DNA of 64,000 nt from Littorina saxatilis (Eukaryota > Mollusca > Gastropoda > Littorinimorpha > Littorinidae). Below are positions 9,917 through 24,687 of the stretch, one piece after another (within the stretch, counting starts at the first letter, position 1; the number at the start of each line of letters is the position of its first letter). The stretch is from contig NC_090248.1 in the NCBI RefSeq assembly GCF_037325665.1, forward strand, positions 15,409,472 through 15,473,471, read 5' to 3'. Made by a program: the position numbers and the translations under genes. The notes below the pieces were generated by a model. It had not been told where the DNA came from, did no database searches, and was given only the letters and a program-made list of their open reading frames with translations.

Positions 9917-10290
9917 GTTAGATATATTGCTAATTCTCTGGACATTAAATTTTGTATTTACTGTAAAGAAATTACAAAAGTATTTGTCTCAGTTTTGGCT
10001 GTTCCATATCCCTCCCTCTGATTATTATTTCTTTTTGTTCACTCTTTTCTTGTACTTTTCAGTATTTCAAAATGTCTTTTCTTTCAAAAAGTCTTTAGTC
10101 ACTTGCTCAACTAAATTCTGGGATCACTACATTTTCATATATATTTGTTTGTTTTTAAATTTAGGTGTTTTTGTTTTTGAAGTGAATAAAGAGGTCGTCG
10201 ATATCAAAACTGATATCGACGGAAATGTCGTCGATATCACTTTTGCACTGAGCTCAGTTTTGCCCAATTGACCAATGGAAATCCACGTAA

Positions 10291-10490
10291 NNNNNNNNNN
10301 NNNNNNNNNNNNNNNNNNNNNNNNNNNNNNNNNNNNNNNNNNNNNNNNNNNNNNNNNNNNNNNNNNNNNNNNNNNNNNNNNNNNNNNNNNNNNNNNNNNN
10401 NNNNNNNNNNNNNNNNNNNNNNNNNNNNNNNNNNNNNNNNNNNNNNNNNNNNNNNNNNNNNNNNNNNNNNNNNNNNNNNNNNNNNNNNNN
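10291..10490. other. Assembly gap (200 N)
   Basis: Exactly 200 undetermined bases, the usual size of an arbitrary scaffold gap. Confidence 0.99.
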
Positions 10491-10623
10491 CTAGACTGAC
10501 TGGACATTTCTATTTGTTTATAGTCACATATGAATAATTGCCTCCTTCACAAGCAGCCGGAGAATACAACCTGCTTCCAGATCGGTGAATGGTTGTTGCT
10601 CGTCCTACAATTCGCAAGCTGAA

Positions 10624-11024
10624 GGGTACATTTTGTGTGCACTTTTTGCAGCAGCAGCAGACGAGAAAGAGGACACATGACAGATGCACGTGACGCACAC
10701 AGAGAAGTCTTGTGCCACGGGCACTCTCTGACCTCGTTATTGATCGATTTCACCTTGGTCAGTCCAGACCATGCATGTAAACTGCACTGACAGTAGGTCT
10801 CCCCAACTTGTTTAACAGTGTAAGGGTACCATTTTGTGTGCACTTTTTGCAGCAGCAGCAGACGAGAAAGAGGACACATGACAGATGCACGTGACGCACA
10901 CAGAGAAGTCTTGTGCCACGGGCACTCTCTGACCTCGTTATTGATCGATTTCACCTTGGTCAGTCCAGACCATGCATGTAAACTGCACTGACAGTAGGTC
11001 TCCCCAACTTGTTTAACAGTGTAA
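10624..11024 (+). repeat. Two-copy tandem duplication of about 200 bp
   Basis: The block beginning GGGTAC(C)ATTTTGTGTGCAC at 10624 repeats at 10824 and is nearly identical through TTGTTTAACAGTGTAA. The minus strand stays open across both copies, but the repeated peptide (KVKSINNEVRECPWHKTSLC and so on) matches no family known to me and reads like chance. Confidence 0.95.

Positions 11025-12318
<1,294 letters not shown>

Positions 12319-12396
<78 letters not shown>
12319..12396 (+). repeat. (CT)n microsatellite
   Basis: About 39 uninterrupted CT units. Confidence 0.95.
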
Positions 12397-12397
<1 letters not shown>

Positions 12398-12399
12398 AT

Positions 12400-12575
12400 G
12401 TGTAACTATTCATATGTTGTTGTTTTTCTCTACCTTTTTTTCTACGTTATTATCCGTGTAAATATGTGATTAGATTAGTCCCCTCTCTGGGCGAGGGCTG
12501 GTTGAAAAAAAGCTCGTTGTATTGCTTATGCCACAACCCTCGAAAAATAAAATTTGATTTGATTTGATTTGATTT

Positions 12576-12577
<2 letters not shown>
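12400..12577 (+). mobile_element. LINE 3' end with (TTTGA)n tail
   Basis: The sequence ends CACAACCCTCGAAAAATAAA followed by four to five TTTGA units and then passes directly into (CT)n. An AATAAA-like signal followed by a short tandem tail is typical of a truncated LINE 3' end. Confidence 0.6.
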
Positions 12578-12641
<64 letters not shown>

Positions 12642-12796
12642 TCTCTGTCTCTATCTTTCTCTCTCTGTCCGTCTGTTTGTCTGTCTCTCCCCCCCTTTCT
12701 CTCTCTTTCTCGCTCTCTGTCTATCTCTCCCTCTCTCCCGCCCCCCCCCCCCCCTCTTTCTTTCCCCCTCTCGCCCTTCCGCACACACGCACGCGT

Positions 12797-12835
<39 letters not shown>

Positions 12836-12898
12836 CACACGCGCGCACTCACTTACACACTGTGACATACACAAACACACATAAACACAAACACACAT

Positions 12899-12948
<50 letters not shown>

Positions 12949-13240
12949 CCACTCACATACGCACACGCAAACAAGCAAATACACCCACACACTTCATTGC
13001 ACGGAGATATGAAGGTGGGGGAGGGGGGAGAGAGAGAGAGAAAACGAGAGAGAGAGAGAGAGTGACAGAGAGAGTGACAGAGAGAGAGAGACAGAGAGGG
13101 ACAGTGAGAGAGGTAAAGAGAAAGAGAGAGAGACAGAGAGAGCGAGAGAGAAAGAGAGGGGGAGACAGACGGACAGAGAGACATACAGAATATGTGTGTG
13201 TGAGAGAGAGAAAAAAAGAGAGAGAGAGCGAGAAAGAGAG

Positions 13241-13327
<87 letters not shown>
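12578..13327. repeat. Compound microsatellite cluster
   Basis: (CT)n at 12578-12637 grades into CTGT/CCCC-rich variants, (CA)n blocks (12798-12834 and 12903-12944), then GA-rich variants ending in a pure (GA)n at 13240-13327. All open frames here (SLSLSL, RERERE, TVCVCV) are repeat translations. Confidence 0.95.
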
Positions 13328-13330
<3 letters not shown>

Positions 13331-14147
13331 TGGAGTCTGGAGTCTGGATGGTTTATTGAATAGGCCTTGGGCCCATTTCAATTCGGGGTGTACAAAGTTT
13401 CAAAATTACATGCTTCATGAATAATAATCATAATATTTTTTTTATATTAATCATAATAATAATAATCATCATCGTAATGACAGTCGACATGACGACAGTG
13501 TCAGTGAAAACAGGCATTTACAACAGCAAAACGTTTGAAAAAGGACAGTAATGCATCAACACAAAATCCAGTCTCTGTCACACTTCACTCATGTCTCTCT
13601 GTCATCCTTCCATCCATCCATCCATCCATCCAACCATCCATCCATCCATCCATCCATCCTTCCATCCATCTCATGTCCCTCTGTCATCCATCCATCTAAT
13701 CATCCGTCTGTCTGTCCAACCATTCATCCGTCATCCATCTATTCATCCCTCCATCTATCCCTTCACATGCCCTTCCACACGCAAATCTGCAAGCAGTTAT
13801 ATGCATAATCGTTGCATCTCTGATACATAGCATCACATTAACGTTTTCAAAAAACAAAACATTATTACTATTTTTTAAGCAATCGACAAAAACAACAAAA
13901 ATAGCATACACATAAAACAAGATCATGCAATATCTCATATTCACTGTCCCCACTCACTGCGTATTTTAAACGCGTTCATGATGAAGGTTGCAAGTCTAAG
14001 TAATATTGATCTGTTTGGTGTCGCTAGAAGTAGCGCCAGTTTAAAGCTTGATGGACGGTTGTAATATTTTGCAGGTATGTAGTACTCACGAATACCAGCA
14101 TATTTTGGACATTTCAAAACAAAATGAATTTTATCTTCGGTCTCATT
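13328..14147 (-). mobile_element. LINE 3' portion (ORF2 end and 3' UTR)
   Basis: Read on the minus strand, the C-terminal end of a LINE polyprotein (14145-13941) is followed by an A/T-rich 3' UTR with CCAT repeats (13605-13760). It ends GCCTATTCAATAAACCATCC and a GACTCCA tail that runs straight into (TC)n. A second copy of the 3' end lies at 21535. The upstream side is cut by R1 at 14148. Confidence 0.75.
13941..14145 (-). pseudogene. LINE ORF2 C-terminal fragment
   Basis: About 67 residues begin ETEDKIHFVLKCPKYAGIRE, include YYNRPSSFKLALLLATPN and end at a stop at 13941-13943. The E-x-E/D-x-x-H-F-x-x-x-CP motif followed by an R-x-x-Y segment is the usual zinc-knuckle-like C-terminus of CR1/L2-type reverse transcriptase proteins in molluscs. 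The rest of the ORF is missing, replaced by R1. Confidence 0.7.
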
Positions 14148-14840
14148 ATGAAATTTGACATGAGAGTTCCTGGGTATGATATCCCCGGATGTTTTTTTTC
14201 ATTTTTTCGATAAATGTCTTTGATGACGTCATATCCGGCTTTTTGTAAAAGTTGAGGTGGCACTGTCACACCCTCATTTTTCAATCAAATTGATTGACAT
14301 TTTGGCCAAGCAATCTTCGACAAAGGCCGGACTTCGGTATTGCATTTCAGCTTGGTGGCTTAAAAATTAATTAATGACTTTGGTCATTAAAAATCAGAAA
14401 ATTGTAATTACATTTATAAAACGATCCAAATTTACGTTCATCTTATTCTTCATTTTTTTCTGATTCCAAAAACATATAAATATGTTATATTCGGATTAAA
14501 AACAAGCTCTCAAAATTAAAAATATAAAAATTATGATCAAAATCAAATTTCCGAAATCGATTTAAAAACAATTTCATCTTATTCCTTGTCGGTTCCTGAT
14601 TCCAAAAACATATAGATATGATATGTTTGGATTAAAAACACGCTCAGAAAGTTAAAACGAAGAGAGGTACAGAAAAGCGTGCTATGCAGCACAGCGAAAC
14701 CACTTCCGCGCTAAACAGTCTCGTCAGTTTCACTGCGTTTTGCACGAGCGGCGGACTACGGTCATTGTGAAAAAATGCATTGCGTTCAGTTTCATTCTGT
14801 GAGTTCCACTAAATGTAGTAATTTCGCCTTACGCGACTTG
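14148..14840 (+). repeat. R1 dispersed repeat, 5'-truncated copy
   Basis: It starts inside the family consensus at TATGAAATTTGACATGAGAG, after the microsatellite position, and ends at the usual GCGACTTGTTT. It directly abuts the LINE fragment. Confidence 0.9.
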
Positions 14841-14945
14841 TTTATCGTTGTCATCGTTGTTGTTCTCAGCACAGATCTAGATGCTTTTGTTTAGAAGGGA
14901 AGTACGAGTAGATGATCCCGCTTTAATAGTAAATTTTCGCATTTT

Positions 14946-16853
14946 TCAGATGAACCTGAGCCAACATGCGTCATCTGTAACAAGCCAATCCAGAACGGAC
15001 AACAAGCTGTGCACCAGACTGAAAAGGGGGTAAAAGGCCTTTAAAAAAAAGCCAGTCAGTTACGTAATGTTTCACTGACGTTCCAAATAGGCCAGAGACT
15101 ACATAAGGAGTGTAGGCAAGAGTTCTGCAACGCCAACTCGATAAACCGTGATAATAGAAAACGCACAACAGAGGAATCAGCGAATGTGGCTACCCTACGT
15201 TCGAAGCAGCAAAAATTTGACTTTGCGCATGACTGCTTGTTTTGTGGCCAGCCTGCTCTTGAAGATGACGAAAAGAAAGTATGTCCAGATGTGTATTGTG
15301 TACGTTCGTTTAGTTTTCAGCTTAAACGTGACTTCTTCAAGCATGCCAAGAACGAGGTGTAGGGGACAAGTGGGCAGAGATCGTTCGAAGTCGCCTTGAA
15401 TTTGCACCAGATCTGCATGCAGCTGACGCAGTATATCATAATCAATGTAATGTAAATTTCAGAACAAAGAAAAATGTGCCAATTTCATTTAACTCTCATC
15501 CCGATACCCTGGCGAAAGAAACGACGAAAGGACGACCAGAAGATCCAACTCGAACAGAAGCCTTTCTCCGAGTGATTTCCTATCTTGAGGACAATGAAAC
15601 TGAACAGGTGACTGTAGGCGACCTTTGCAAAAAGATAGGACAATTATTGTGATGAACCCTTTTCTGAAAAACACATGAAAAGGAAGCTGGATCAGCATTT
15701 CAGTAAAACCATCATCATTACCAGCACCAACAACAAGTCCAACATCATAACTTTCCGTGTTACTGCAGCGGACATTTTATACTCATTTTTAAGAACTCCA
15801 AAAAATGAGGATGCAACGACTGAGAAGCTGCGAATTGTAGAAGCTGCTGCAAAACTGATCATGTCTGACATCCGGGAGATGAAATCAAACAAAGACAAGT
15901 ATCTCACAAGAGATGAAATCGGAAACCTTGAACACAATCTTGAGTATCTGCCCGAGTCTGTCAAGCTCTTTCTCCAGACACTTATGCACAGGAAGAAGGA
16001 ACCACAGCTGAAAATTGCATCGCTGGGACAAGCTTTGGTGCAAGCAACATGTCCAAGGTTTGTGATGGCACCTCTTCAGATAGGGCTTGCTGTCCAGCTT
16101 CACCATCTGTTTGGTTCAAGGTTTTTAGTTGATCACTTGAACAAGCTAGGGTACTGCCTTTCATATTCTGAGGTCAAGATCTTTGAGCAGTGTGCTGCCG
16201 TGAATCAAGGCACAGATCTAGCTGGCATGACACCAAATAGCTGCATTCAATTTATAGCAGATAATGTGGATCATAACATCAGAACCTTGGATGGTAGTGG
16301 AACTTTTCATGGAATGGGAAATATTGCAGCAGCAACTTCGGGAGCCAGATCTTTTAAACCAGTTCCGCGAAACCCGGATGTGACTGCTGTAAGTACCATA
16401 AAGGCAGGTCATATTCCAGTGCAATACTACAAAGCTGTGTCATCTGATTTGTCATTTAAATATAGCGAACTGCGAGACATGTCGGTGGAGGATGCCACTT
16501 GGAAACTGGACCTGCTGTGGAAGCTGTCATGGCCTCTGCGCTCCCCCAGACCTGGATGGTCTGGAATGATGCAGTCTGTCTCAAATGGGCTCTATTCCGA
16601 CAAGAGCACTGTGACTTTCCTTCCGATGATCGACATGGATCCCACAAACCTGAGCTGCATCTTTTCCACTCTGCAATTCGTGTCATCCTTGGCAGCACGT
16701 TATGATGTGACACCCGTGCTCACTTTTGACCAACCCCTTTGGTGGAAGGCACAAACGATTGTAGATTGTGAACCACACGAAAGTCCTCTTCGTTCCATTG
16801 TTCTGCGCCTCGGGGGCTTCCACACAGAGATGAGCTTCCTGGGTTGTATAAAG
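14946..16853 (+). pseudogene. Broken copy of an expanded invertebrate gene family (cysteine-motif N-terminus)
   Basis: A TTTTTCAG acceptor-like site at 14942-14949 precedes EPTCVICNKPIQNGQ. Further downstream come GQRLHKECRQEFCNANS and FDFAHDCLFCGQPAL, three Cys/His clusters suggesting zinc binding. A long helical region follows, then a 396-residue open stretch (15675-16865) with LFLQTLMHRKKEPQLKIASL, TPNSCIQFIADNVDHNIRTL and FLPMIDMDPTNLSC. This architecture belongs to a large family of uncharacterised proteins, many copies per genome in molluscs, corals and Hydra, probably mobile-element associated. Its function is unknown. This copy is not intact: the reading is interrupted near 15041 (stop), near 15360 and near 15650. 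The homology stops at RLGGFHTEMSFLGCI, where the family normally continues for over 100 residues. Confidence 0.7.
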
Positions 16854-16865
16854 TCCGCAAGATGA

Positions 16866-18998
16866 TGTGCTACTAAGAATATGCTTAAAGTTCGTGTGCC
16901 GAGTTGGTCATTAGAGTTACACAGCTTAACTTTATTATCTGTTCACGGCATTCAGGACTTGCGTGAGCAAATACTGTGAACGCATCTATTATTATTGCAA
17001 ATCGGTTTGTTCCATGTGAAATATCTCACAAAACCCTACAAAATGACATGTTACATGACCATATTTGGTTTTTTTACAAGAATTTTAACTTTTCTGGTAA
17101 TGCTGTGACGTCATAACCGTCCAAATGACCCACTTGCGTAACCCGCAGCAACCTCCTTTTTAACTATAATGTTTATGTGCCTATTTTCGACCTTTTCATA
17201 AAGAAAACAAGACTTTTGCAATTTTGTCCAACCTTCCCTTTTTTCAGACATAACTTTCTGTGCCTAATTCTCGGCCGGCGAGCGGTCGCCTTTGTTACGC
17301 TTCAGTGACCCCAGAGAATAGGGAGGTTTAGAAACTGCGTCCCTATCAGCTACGTCACCTACCAGGACACCTATCTCACATGCGGGTCGCGCTGCGTGAC
17401 GGTGTGGTGATTAGGTACGTGTTCACGTAGCAAACCCTTCCATACGTCAGCGCAATGTATGTCAGATTTTATCAAGTCCAACCATCCGAGAAGGGTGTAA
17501 GGATGCTCAATATTTTCTGGAATCTTTCCTTCACGCTTCAGTCCATATTTCATAATTCTGGTTTGTATACATCGTAGACAGGGAACGCCCAGCACAGCGT
17601 GATATTGCCAGGCGTGACTGCTGCATTTGGCAGCCACCCGCTGAAAGTAATTCTCTCTCAATCATTGGAATGGATACGGTAGCCTACGTGGATATCTCAT
17701 CTGCTTTGTCGCACAAAACACATATGACGACGACCTTGACAACACTGATAGAAGGCTCAAGCGGCGGCGTTGTGTTCACATACGTGTATAAATATTTTAA
17801 GGAGCGGCATATTGTATTTCAGATTTAGACACATGTGACCAGCCTTTTATGCCACAGCCTATTTGTCGACATGTAACTGACGAAGATCACAGTCAATGTT
17901 CCAGCTGCGGCTCAGGTCTGAGAGTATAATGTGAATGGTAATCAATGAAATCACCTATGTTTTGTGGAGTCACTTAGAAGAAAGAATGACAGATAAAACG
18001 AATATAATGAGTCAGCAACAATATTTGCTTGCTTTTATAAGATAAACAGAGTTGGGGGAGGGGGGGGGAGGGATTGGGGGCTGTCAAAAAAAAGAGGGGA
18101 AGAGATAAGAGAGAGTGTATATATATATATATAAAATCATCAGAAGTTGTGAAAGAAACAATTGAAAGTCAGAAGAGACTTTCTTCTGAGATTTGTTAAA
18201 ATCTCTTAACAGAGCAAAAGAGAGAGGAAACAAAAAAATGTGTCCCTTCACAGACAGCCCTATTGGGGAAATCAGACCCTCCTCGGACGGGACCGAGTTT
18301 CACAAAGAGAATATATATTGCGTGTGACAGAAGTGGTGGATGTGTTCTGCCCGTCATTTGTTGTGCAGCGTGTGCATGAACCATTGAGCGCGCCCTGCAG
18401 CACTGGCAACCCGCCCCCGTCATGACGTCAGCAGGCCTGGCTTTAGAGCCACCTGCGTACACGACTCCAGCCCCTACCAATCGTTCGCACTCACAACGAG
18501 GTGCACAAAAGATAAAGGTTATTATGGAAGCCGAAATGTCGGGTGTTTTCGGTGACTGCTGGCAAACTAACAACCTTTTAAAAGAACACGGTTCTAATCC
18601 ACCAGCCTTTGAAAAGCCGCGTTGGCTGCACGTGAACCTGCGTGAATGTGCGTATGTGTATGTGTTTGTTTGTTTGTCTGTCTGTCTCTTTGTCTGTCTG
18701 TCTATCTGTCTGTCTGTGTATTTGTTGAGGGGTGAGACATATAAAGAGAGGACACCATCGACAAGGTATCCAAAAAAAATATGAAAGAAAAGAAAATGGT
18801 TTTCAAGAAGCCTTTAGAGATGACAGGCCAAAAGGGAGACAGAAATCAGGGAGAAGTGCGAGTCATGATGAAAACGGTTCGAGCTGAGAGGACGCGGGAA
18901 GGGCGGTCTCACAACCCCCATAAGCTTAGCCATCATCACGGTTTTGTTCTTTTCTAAAACTTAAAAAAATAAAATAAAAAACCCACCAGGTATTGTTG

Positions 18999-19004
<6 letters not shown>
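16866..19004. other. Intergenic stretch, two weak candidates only
   Basis: A minus-strand 96-residue frame (17371-17661, starting MRENYFQRVAAKCSSHAWQY) has a protein-like composition but no recognised family. A GC-rich patch at 18400-18500 carries TGACGTCA and could be regulatory. GT/CTGT microsatellite lies at 18654-18722. Confidence 0.35.

Positions 19005-19080
<76 letters not shown>
19005..19080 (+). repeat. (GA)n microsatellite
   Basis: About 38 GA units ending at a GATGATGATGA block. Confidence 0.95.
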
Positions 19081-19084
<4 letters not shown>

Positions 19085-19225
19085 GATGAAGGAACTTTAT
19101 TTTTCAAGGATAGAGGTTTATTATTTTCTTACAACAGGTCCTTACTTCTAATACAAAACTATGATAAATGATAAACAAGTAAAACAAATAAGCAAACAAA
19201 ATGAACAAACAAGCAAACAAACAAC
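19078..19225 (-). mobile_element. Probable LINE 3' end with (ATC)n tail
   Basis: On the minus strand, CCTTGAAAAATAAAGTTCCT is followed by ATCATCATC and then (TC)n. The adjoining text TCCTTACTTCTAATACAAA recurs at 31991-32013, showing that it is dispersed. Confidence 0.5.
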
Positions 19226-19235
19226 CGGACAAATA

Positions 19236-20060
19236 CCGGCCCCCGTAGCGCAGAGGTTAGCGCATCGGGCTGCGGGCCGGGAGGTCGTGGGTTCGAATCC
19301 CATCAGGGTCATGTGGGTTTTTCGGGCTACGGTCGGCTGGGATCACACAGCCGAGTGTCATTCACTTAACGAATGCGACTTTGAGGGTGCTCAGGTTCTG
19401 TATACCTGACCAACACCGCAGGTGCAGCAGTTCTCGGGCCTGGTTAACGCCAGGATATATTATGACAGTAAGCGTAGAGTGCTGCCCTGTCACGTAGTCT
19501 CAAAAACCAAATTGGAAATCCAAAGCATCATCATAATGATCCTCATCTCATTAATCATCCAAAAATATAAATTGTCCTTGCTCTTGTGGCCCTTCATGCC
19601 CGGAGCTCTCATGGTGACCTTGGTCTCAGTGTTCCTGTTCCTTCCTTCCCTGAATAGTAGTTCTGCTGTCAGTCTTCAACGTGTGACGTTCTGGGGGGTC
19701 GACAGAGGGACGTGGTGGCGGTCTGCTCTCTGGAGGGGACGCTCACTCAGTCTGGCTCCGCGACTTAAAGTCAATGTCGTTTGTAGGGGGCATAGTAGGT
19801 AGTGGGCTGCGTCCGTTAGCTCGGGACAGACCCACTACTGAACACCGTCGAAGTGACTCAGCAGAAGTGCAGTGTCATCTTCCGAGGGTAGCCCACCGCA
19901 GCGACCCGACATCCCCCCCTGGAGCGTCTGTAAAATCGACAAGTCTGGCAGCGGAACGAAATTCAGAGGTGGTTGGAGCAGCGAGTGCAGGGACGGGGCG
20001 GTGTGAGAGCACAACGAGACAAGGGAACAGGTGTAAGGACAAAAAAAAAAAAAAAAAAAA
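19236..20060 (+). mobile_element. Long tRNA-derived SINE
   Basis: The head (19236-19310) is tRNA-like with an A box (GTAGCGCAGAGGTTAGCGCA, 19245-19264) and a perfect B box (GGTTCGAATCC, 19290-19300). The anticodon position reads GCG. A body with GGCTACGGTCGGCTGGGATC follows, and the copy ends in a poly-A run (20041-20060). CGGACAAATA flanks it on both sides (19226-19235 and 20061-20070) as a target duplication. At 825 bp it is long for a SINE and may be composite. Confidence 0.8.
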
Positions 20061-20070
20061 CGGACAAATA

Positions 20071-21199
20071 AGCAAACAAAATGAACAAACAAGCAAACAA
20101 ACAACACAATAACAAGTAAGCACACACAAAAACAACAACAACAACATACAAATCAAAAATGAAAAAGCAATCAGCAAGCAAGCAAAACATGCAACATGTT
20201 GATTGAGGTTACACATATTAAGTGATAGACGGTCAAATTCACACGATTCCAAAATTGACACTTATGCCTACAATGATTATAAAGGTGTAAATGATGATGA
20301 TGATGATGATTATCATGATGATCATGATGATGATTGAAATATCGCAACATCAATAAAAGGCCCAGTCTGCCTCAAATAGTTTACAGAACGATTTAAATCT
20401 TCTCACGAAAAAAGCAGTTCTAACCTTATGGAACAGACTTGCAATAGCATTTAACAGCCTTAAATGACACAGTTCGTTTTAATGGTTATTTAGCTTGCGT
20501 AAACCATACACCAGAGTTCGTGCTTTATTTTACCCCTGAGCCATTGTGGACCCGTGTCACACACTTTCCTTTTTTCACAATTTCGTGGTCAGTTTGTGAT
20601 TTCAATGCGACTCGCTGTATCTGCAATAGCACGTGATTGTGTACCTCTGAATCTAAAATGCAACAAACGACTGCGAGTCACACGAACTTATCGGCGGCGG
20701 TTGGCTTCAAAGAAGCAAGCGATATGCAGAAAATTCGTCTGCTTCGGAAACACGACCTTGCGTGACCTGCTTCCGGGCTTCCTATTTTTAGTAAAACTTT
20801 CAAATGTTCGAGTTGTACTGATCTTGTCTTGATGAAAAATGAAATCTTTTATGAGTTAAGAATGTTTGTGTTACAAGCTGTCAATTTATTATTTAGATTT
20901 TAAAAGTTAGTTCTAGCGCCAAAACGAGGCGTCCGATTGTGGTCATAGACAAAAAAAAATTCTTTGAAAAATACTCGCTCTTTACCAAGGAAGTTCTCAA
21001 GCGGTGAGTGTTTAAACGAAAGGGTGTTTGTACTGTGTGTAAAAGCCTGACAGTGTCTGTGACCAGACACTGATCGTTTACGTGAAGCTGAGTGTGCCTT
21101 TAATACATATAATACATGTAATACGCAACATATTTTTGTAGTTCATAAAGCTTTGCCCTTTGTTGACAGCTACTTGCATATGTTAAGACTAGTATTGCC
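20071..21199. other. Intergenic stretch, nothing recognised
   Basis: A/C-rich simple sequence (20071-20190) duplicates text at 19183-19225. A GATGAT tract lies at 20292-20335. No gene was recognised. Confidence 0.4.
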
Positions 21200-21467
21200 A
21201 TCTAGGTAGACATGTAATGATTATGCAGTGCTCGTTTAAAACTCTTAGCGAGGATAAGAATCTTATTACAGACGGAATCGAGTTCCACACCATAGAGCCA
21301 GAGAAGGCTTGACTAGTTTTGAAATCAATCCTGGGTATTGGTGGTAGAAAATGGATAGACCCGTACCTTTCAGTGACTCTTTGAAACAGGTCCTGAATAT
21401 AGTTGGGCACTTCACCATGATATACTTTATATACCATTACAGTCTTATTAAACTGTAACTGTTCTAC

Positions 21468-21470
<3 letters not shown>
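21200..21470 (-). pseudogene. LINE ORF2 C-terminal fragment
   Basis: The minus strand encodes VEQLQFNKTVMVYKVYHGEV, NYIQDLFQRV and FKTSQAFSGSMVWNSIPSVI. This matches the C-terminal pattern of CR1/L2/Rex-like LINE proteins (FNKAxxxYK, PxYLxDLF, SFxxxGxxLWNxLP). It is 5' truncated at a (GA)n tract. Confidence 0.75.

Positions 21471-21534
<64 letters not shown>
21471..21534 (+). repeat. (GA)n microsatellite
   Basis: About 32 GA units between two LINE fragments. Confidence 0.95.
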
Positions 21535-21536
<2 letters not shown>

Positions 21537-21866
21537 TGGAGTCTGGAGTCTGGATGGTTTATTGATTGGGCCTTGGGCCCATTTCAATTCGGGGTGTACA
21601 CATTTTCATCATTCATGCTTCATGAAAAATAATCATTGTAATATTAATCATAATAAAATAAATCATCATCATCGTAATGACAGTCGACATGACGACTGTG
21701 GAAACAGGCATTTACAACAGCAAAACGTTTGGAAAAGGACAGTAAGCATCAGCACAAAATCCAGTCTCTGTCGCACTTCACTCATGTCTCTCTGTCCTCT
21801 TTCCGTCCATCCATCCATCCATCCAGCCAGCCATCCATCCATCCATCCTTCTATCCATCTCGTGTC

Positions 21867-21870
<4 letters not shown>
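21535..21870 (-). mobile_element. LINE 3' end, second copy
   Basis: It matches 13328-13680 closely: GTCTGGAGTCTGGAGTCTGG, GGGCCTTGGGCCCATTTCAA, GACAGTCGACATGACGAC and a CCAT tract. It is again joined to (GA)n at the tail side. Confidence 0.85.
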
Positions 21871-21911
<41 letters not shown>

Positions 21912-22980
21912 TCTTAGGGCCGTCATATTTTTCTCTGATTTGTATTGGGTCGACCTTGTTAAGGAAAGAGGGGGGGGGGGGGGGGGTCCAGAATGGCGTT
22001 GCTAAGGGCCTGGGGAAAGGTAAGCCCATTGAACAATGAAGTAAAGCATTAAACACAGTTTGAGTTCAACATTGAATATTGCGAACACATTTTCATGTCA
22101 CGCCATTTGTTGTGAGATTTGTTCAACCCACATCGTCTTCCTGTTTGGTGATCAAAAGCGGGAGTCAAGCAGATTCAAAGGCACACAAAGTCCACAGTAA
22201 CCGTTAAACAATGCAAATCTCAAACATTCAAATCTGGCCCGTGGGACGGTGGGATACCAGAGGGGGAAATGGGGGTGGTGGTGGTGGTGGCGGTAATGGT
22301 AGCGGTGGGCCGGCGAAATTTGTGTATTGTTGCTGCAAGCGTGCCTGTATAAACGTTGTTTATCCTTCTGAATCCGTTTTATAAATGCTGGTTAATCAAA
22401 AAGAATTCATATCAAAGTAATGCAAGTCAAATGTTAAGAACCGATTAAGTCACTTTTTAATAACACAATGCAAAAGTGACAAGTTTTGTCACTCTGCTGA
22501 ACACTTAGATGAAAAACTTGTTTTCCCCCATGAGTGAATGCTTTATGCTTTGCAGAAATTAGCCTCCTAAATTCGGAATCAGGACACACTGACACACAGA
22601 CACACATACATTGTTCGTGAAGTACTGTTTTCGTTTAACACCGGACAGCTCCTTTTTCGTTTCATCAACCCTGCACTGACTGAGCAAAGGAAACTGGTGA
22701 TCTTGAGCGTGGGAGGCGCGTTTATTGAATGTAGGGCGGCAACCAATCAGCGCTATGGTCCCTGGCTGCATGACGTCAATGGCGGGTGACGAGTGGGAGG
22801 TGGGTAGAGTTACCGGCCTTCCTCCCCGTCCTGCGAGGCGGAGACGGTGCCAGACCAATGAATGGTGCTGTGTCATCATGCTGCCAGCTTCCTCACACCG
22901 TGTCTCGCGGCCATCACTGATGATTAAGGGGTGTAAATGCTGCTTTTTTTTTTTTTTTTAATAATTGGTGATATTTTTGT
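21871..22980. other. Intergenic stretch with GA tract, poly-G run and CpG-rich patch
   Basis: It holds (GA)n at 21869-21909, poly-G at 21971-21986 and GGTGGT repeats near 22275. The 22735-22860 patch is GC-rich, with CCAATCAGCG (22742) and TGACGTCA (22770), so promoter activity is conceivable. No gene start was found. Confidence 0.35.
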
Positions 22981-22984
22981 TGAA

Positions 22985-24687
<1,703 letters not shown>

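Noticed and set aside
12574-13424. Long open frames of Ser-Leu, Arg-Glu or Val-Cys repeats
   Set aside because: They are translations of dinucleotide microsatellites; the same holds at 8113, 11285, 23246, 24307, 31828, 48489 and 51840.
19236-19310. Functional tRNA gene with anticodon GCG
   Set aside because: It is continuous with a SINE body and poly-A tail. A GCG anticodon is not the normal animal Arg form and the acceptor pairing is imperfect.
22735-22860. CCAAT box and CRE in a GC-rich patch as a gene promoter
   Set aside because: No exon follows within several kilobases on either strand. It is kept only as a note in the stretch description.
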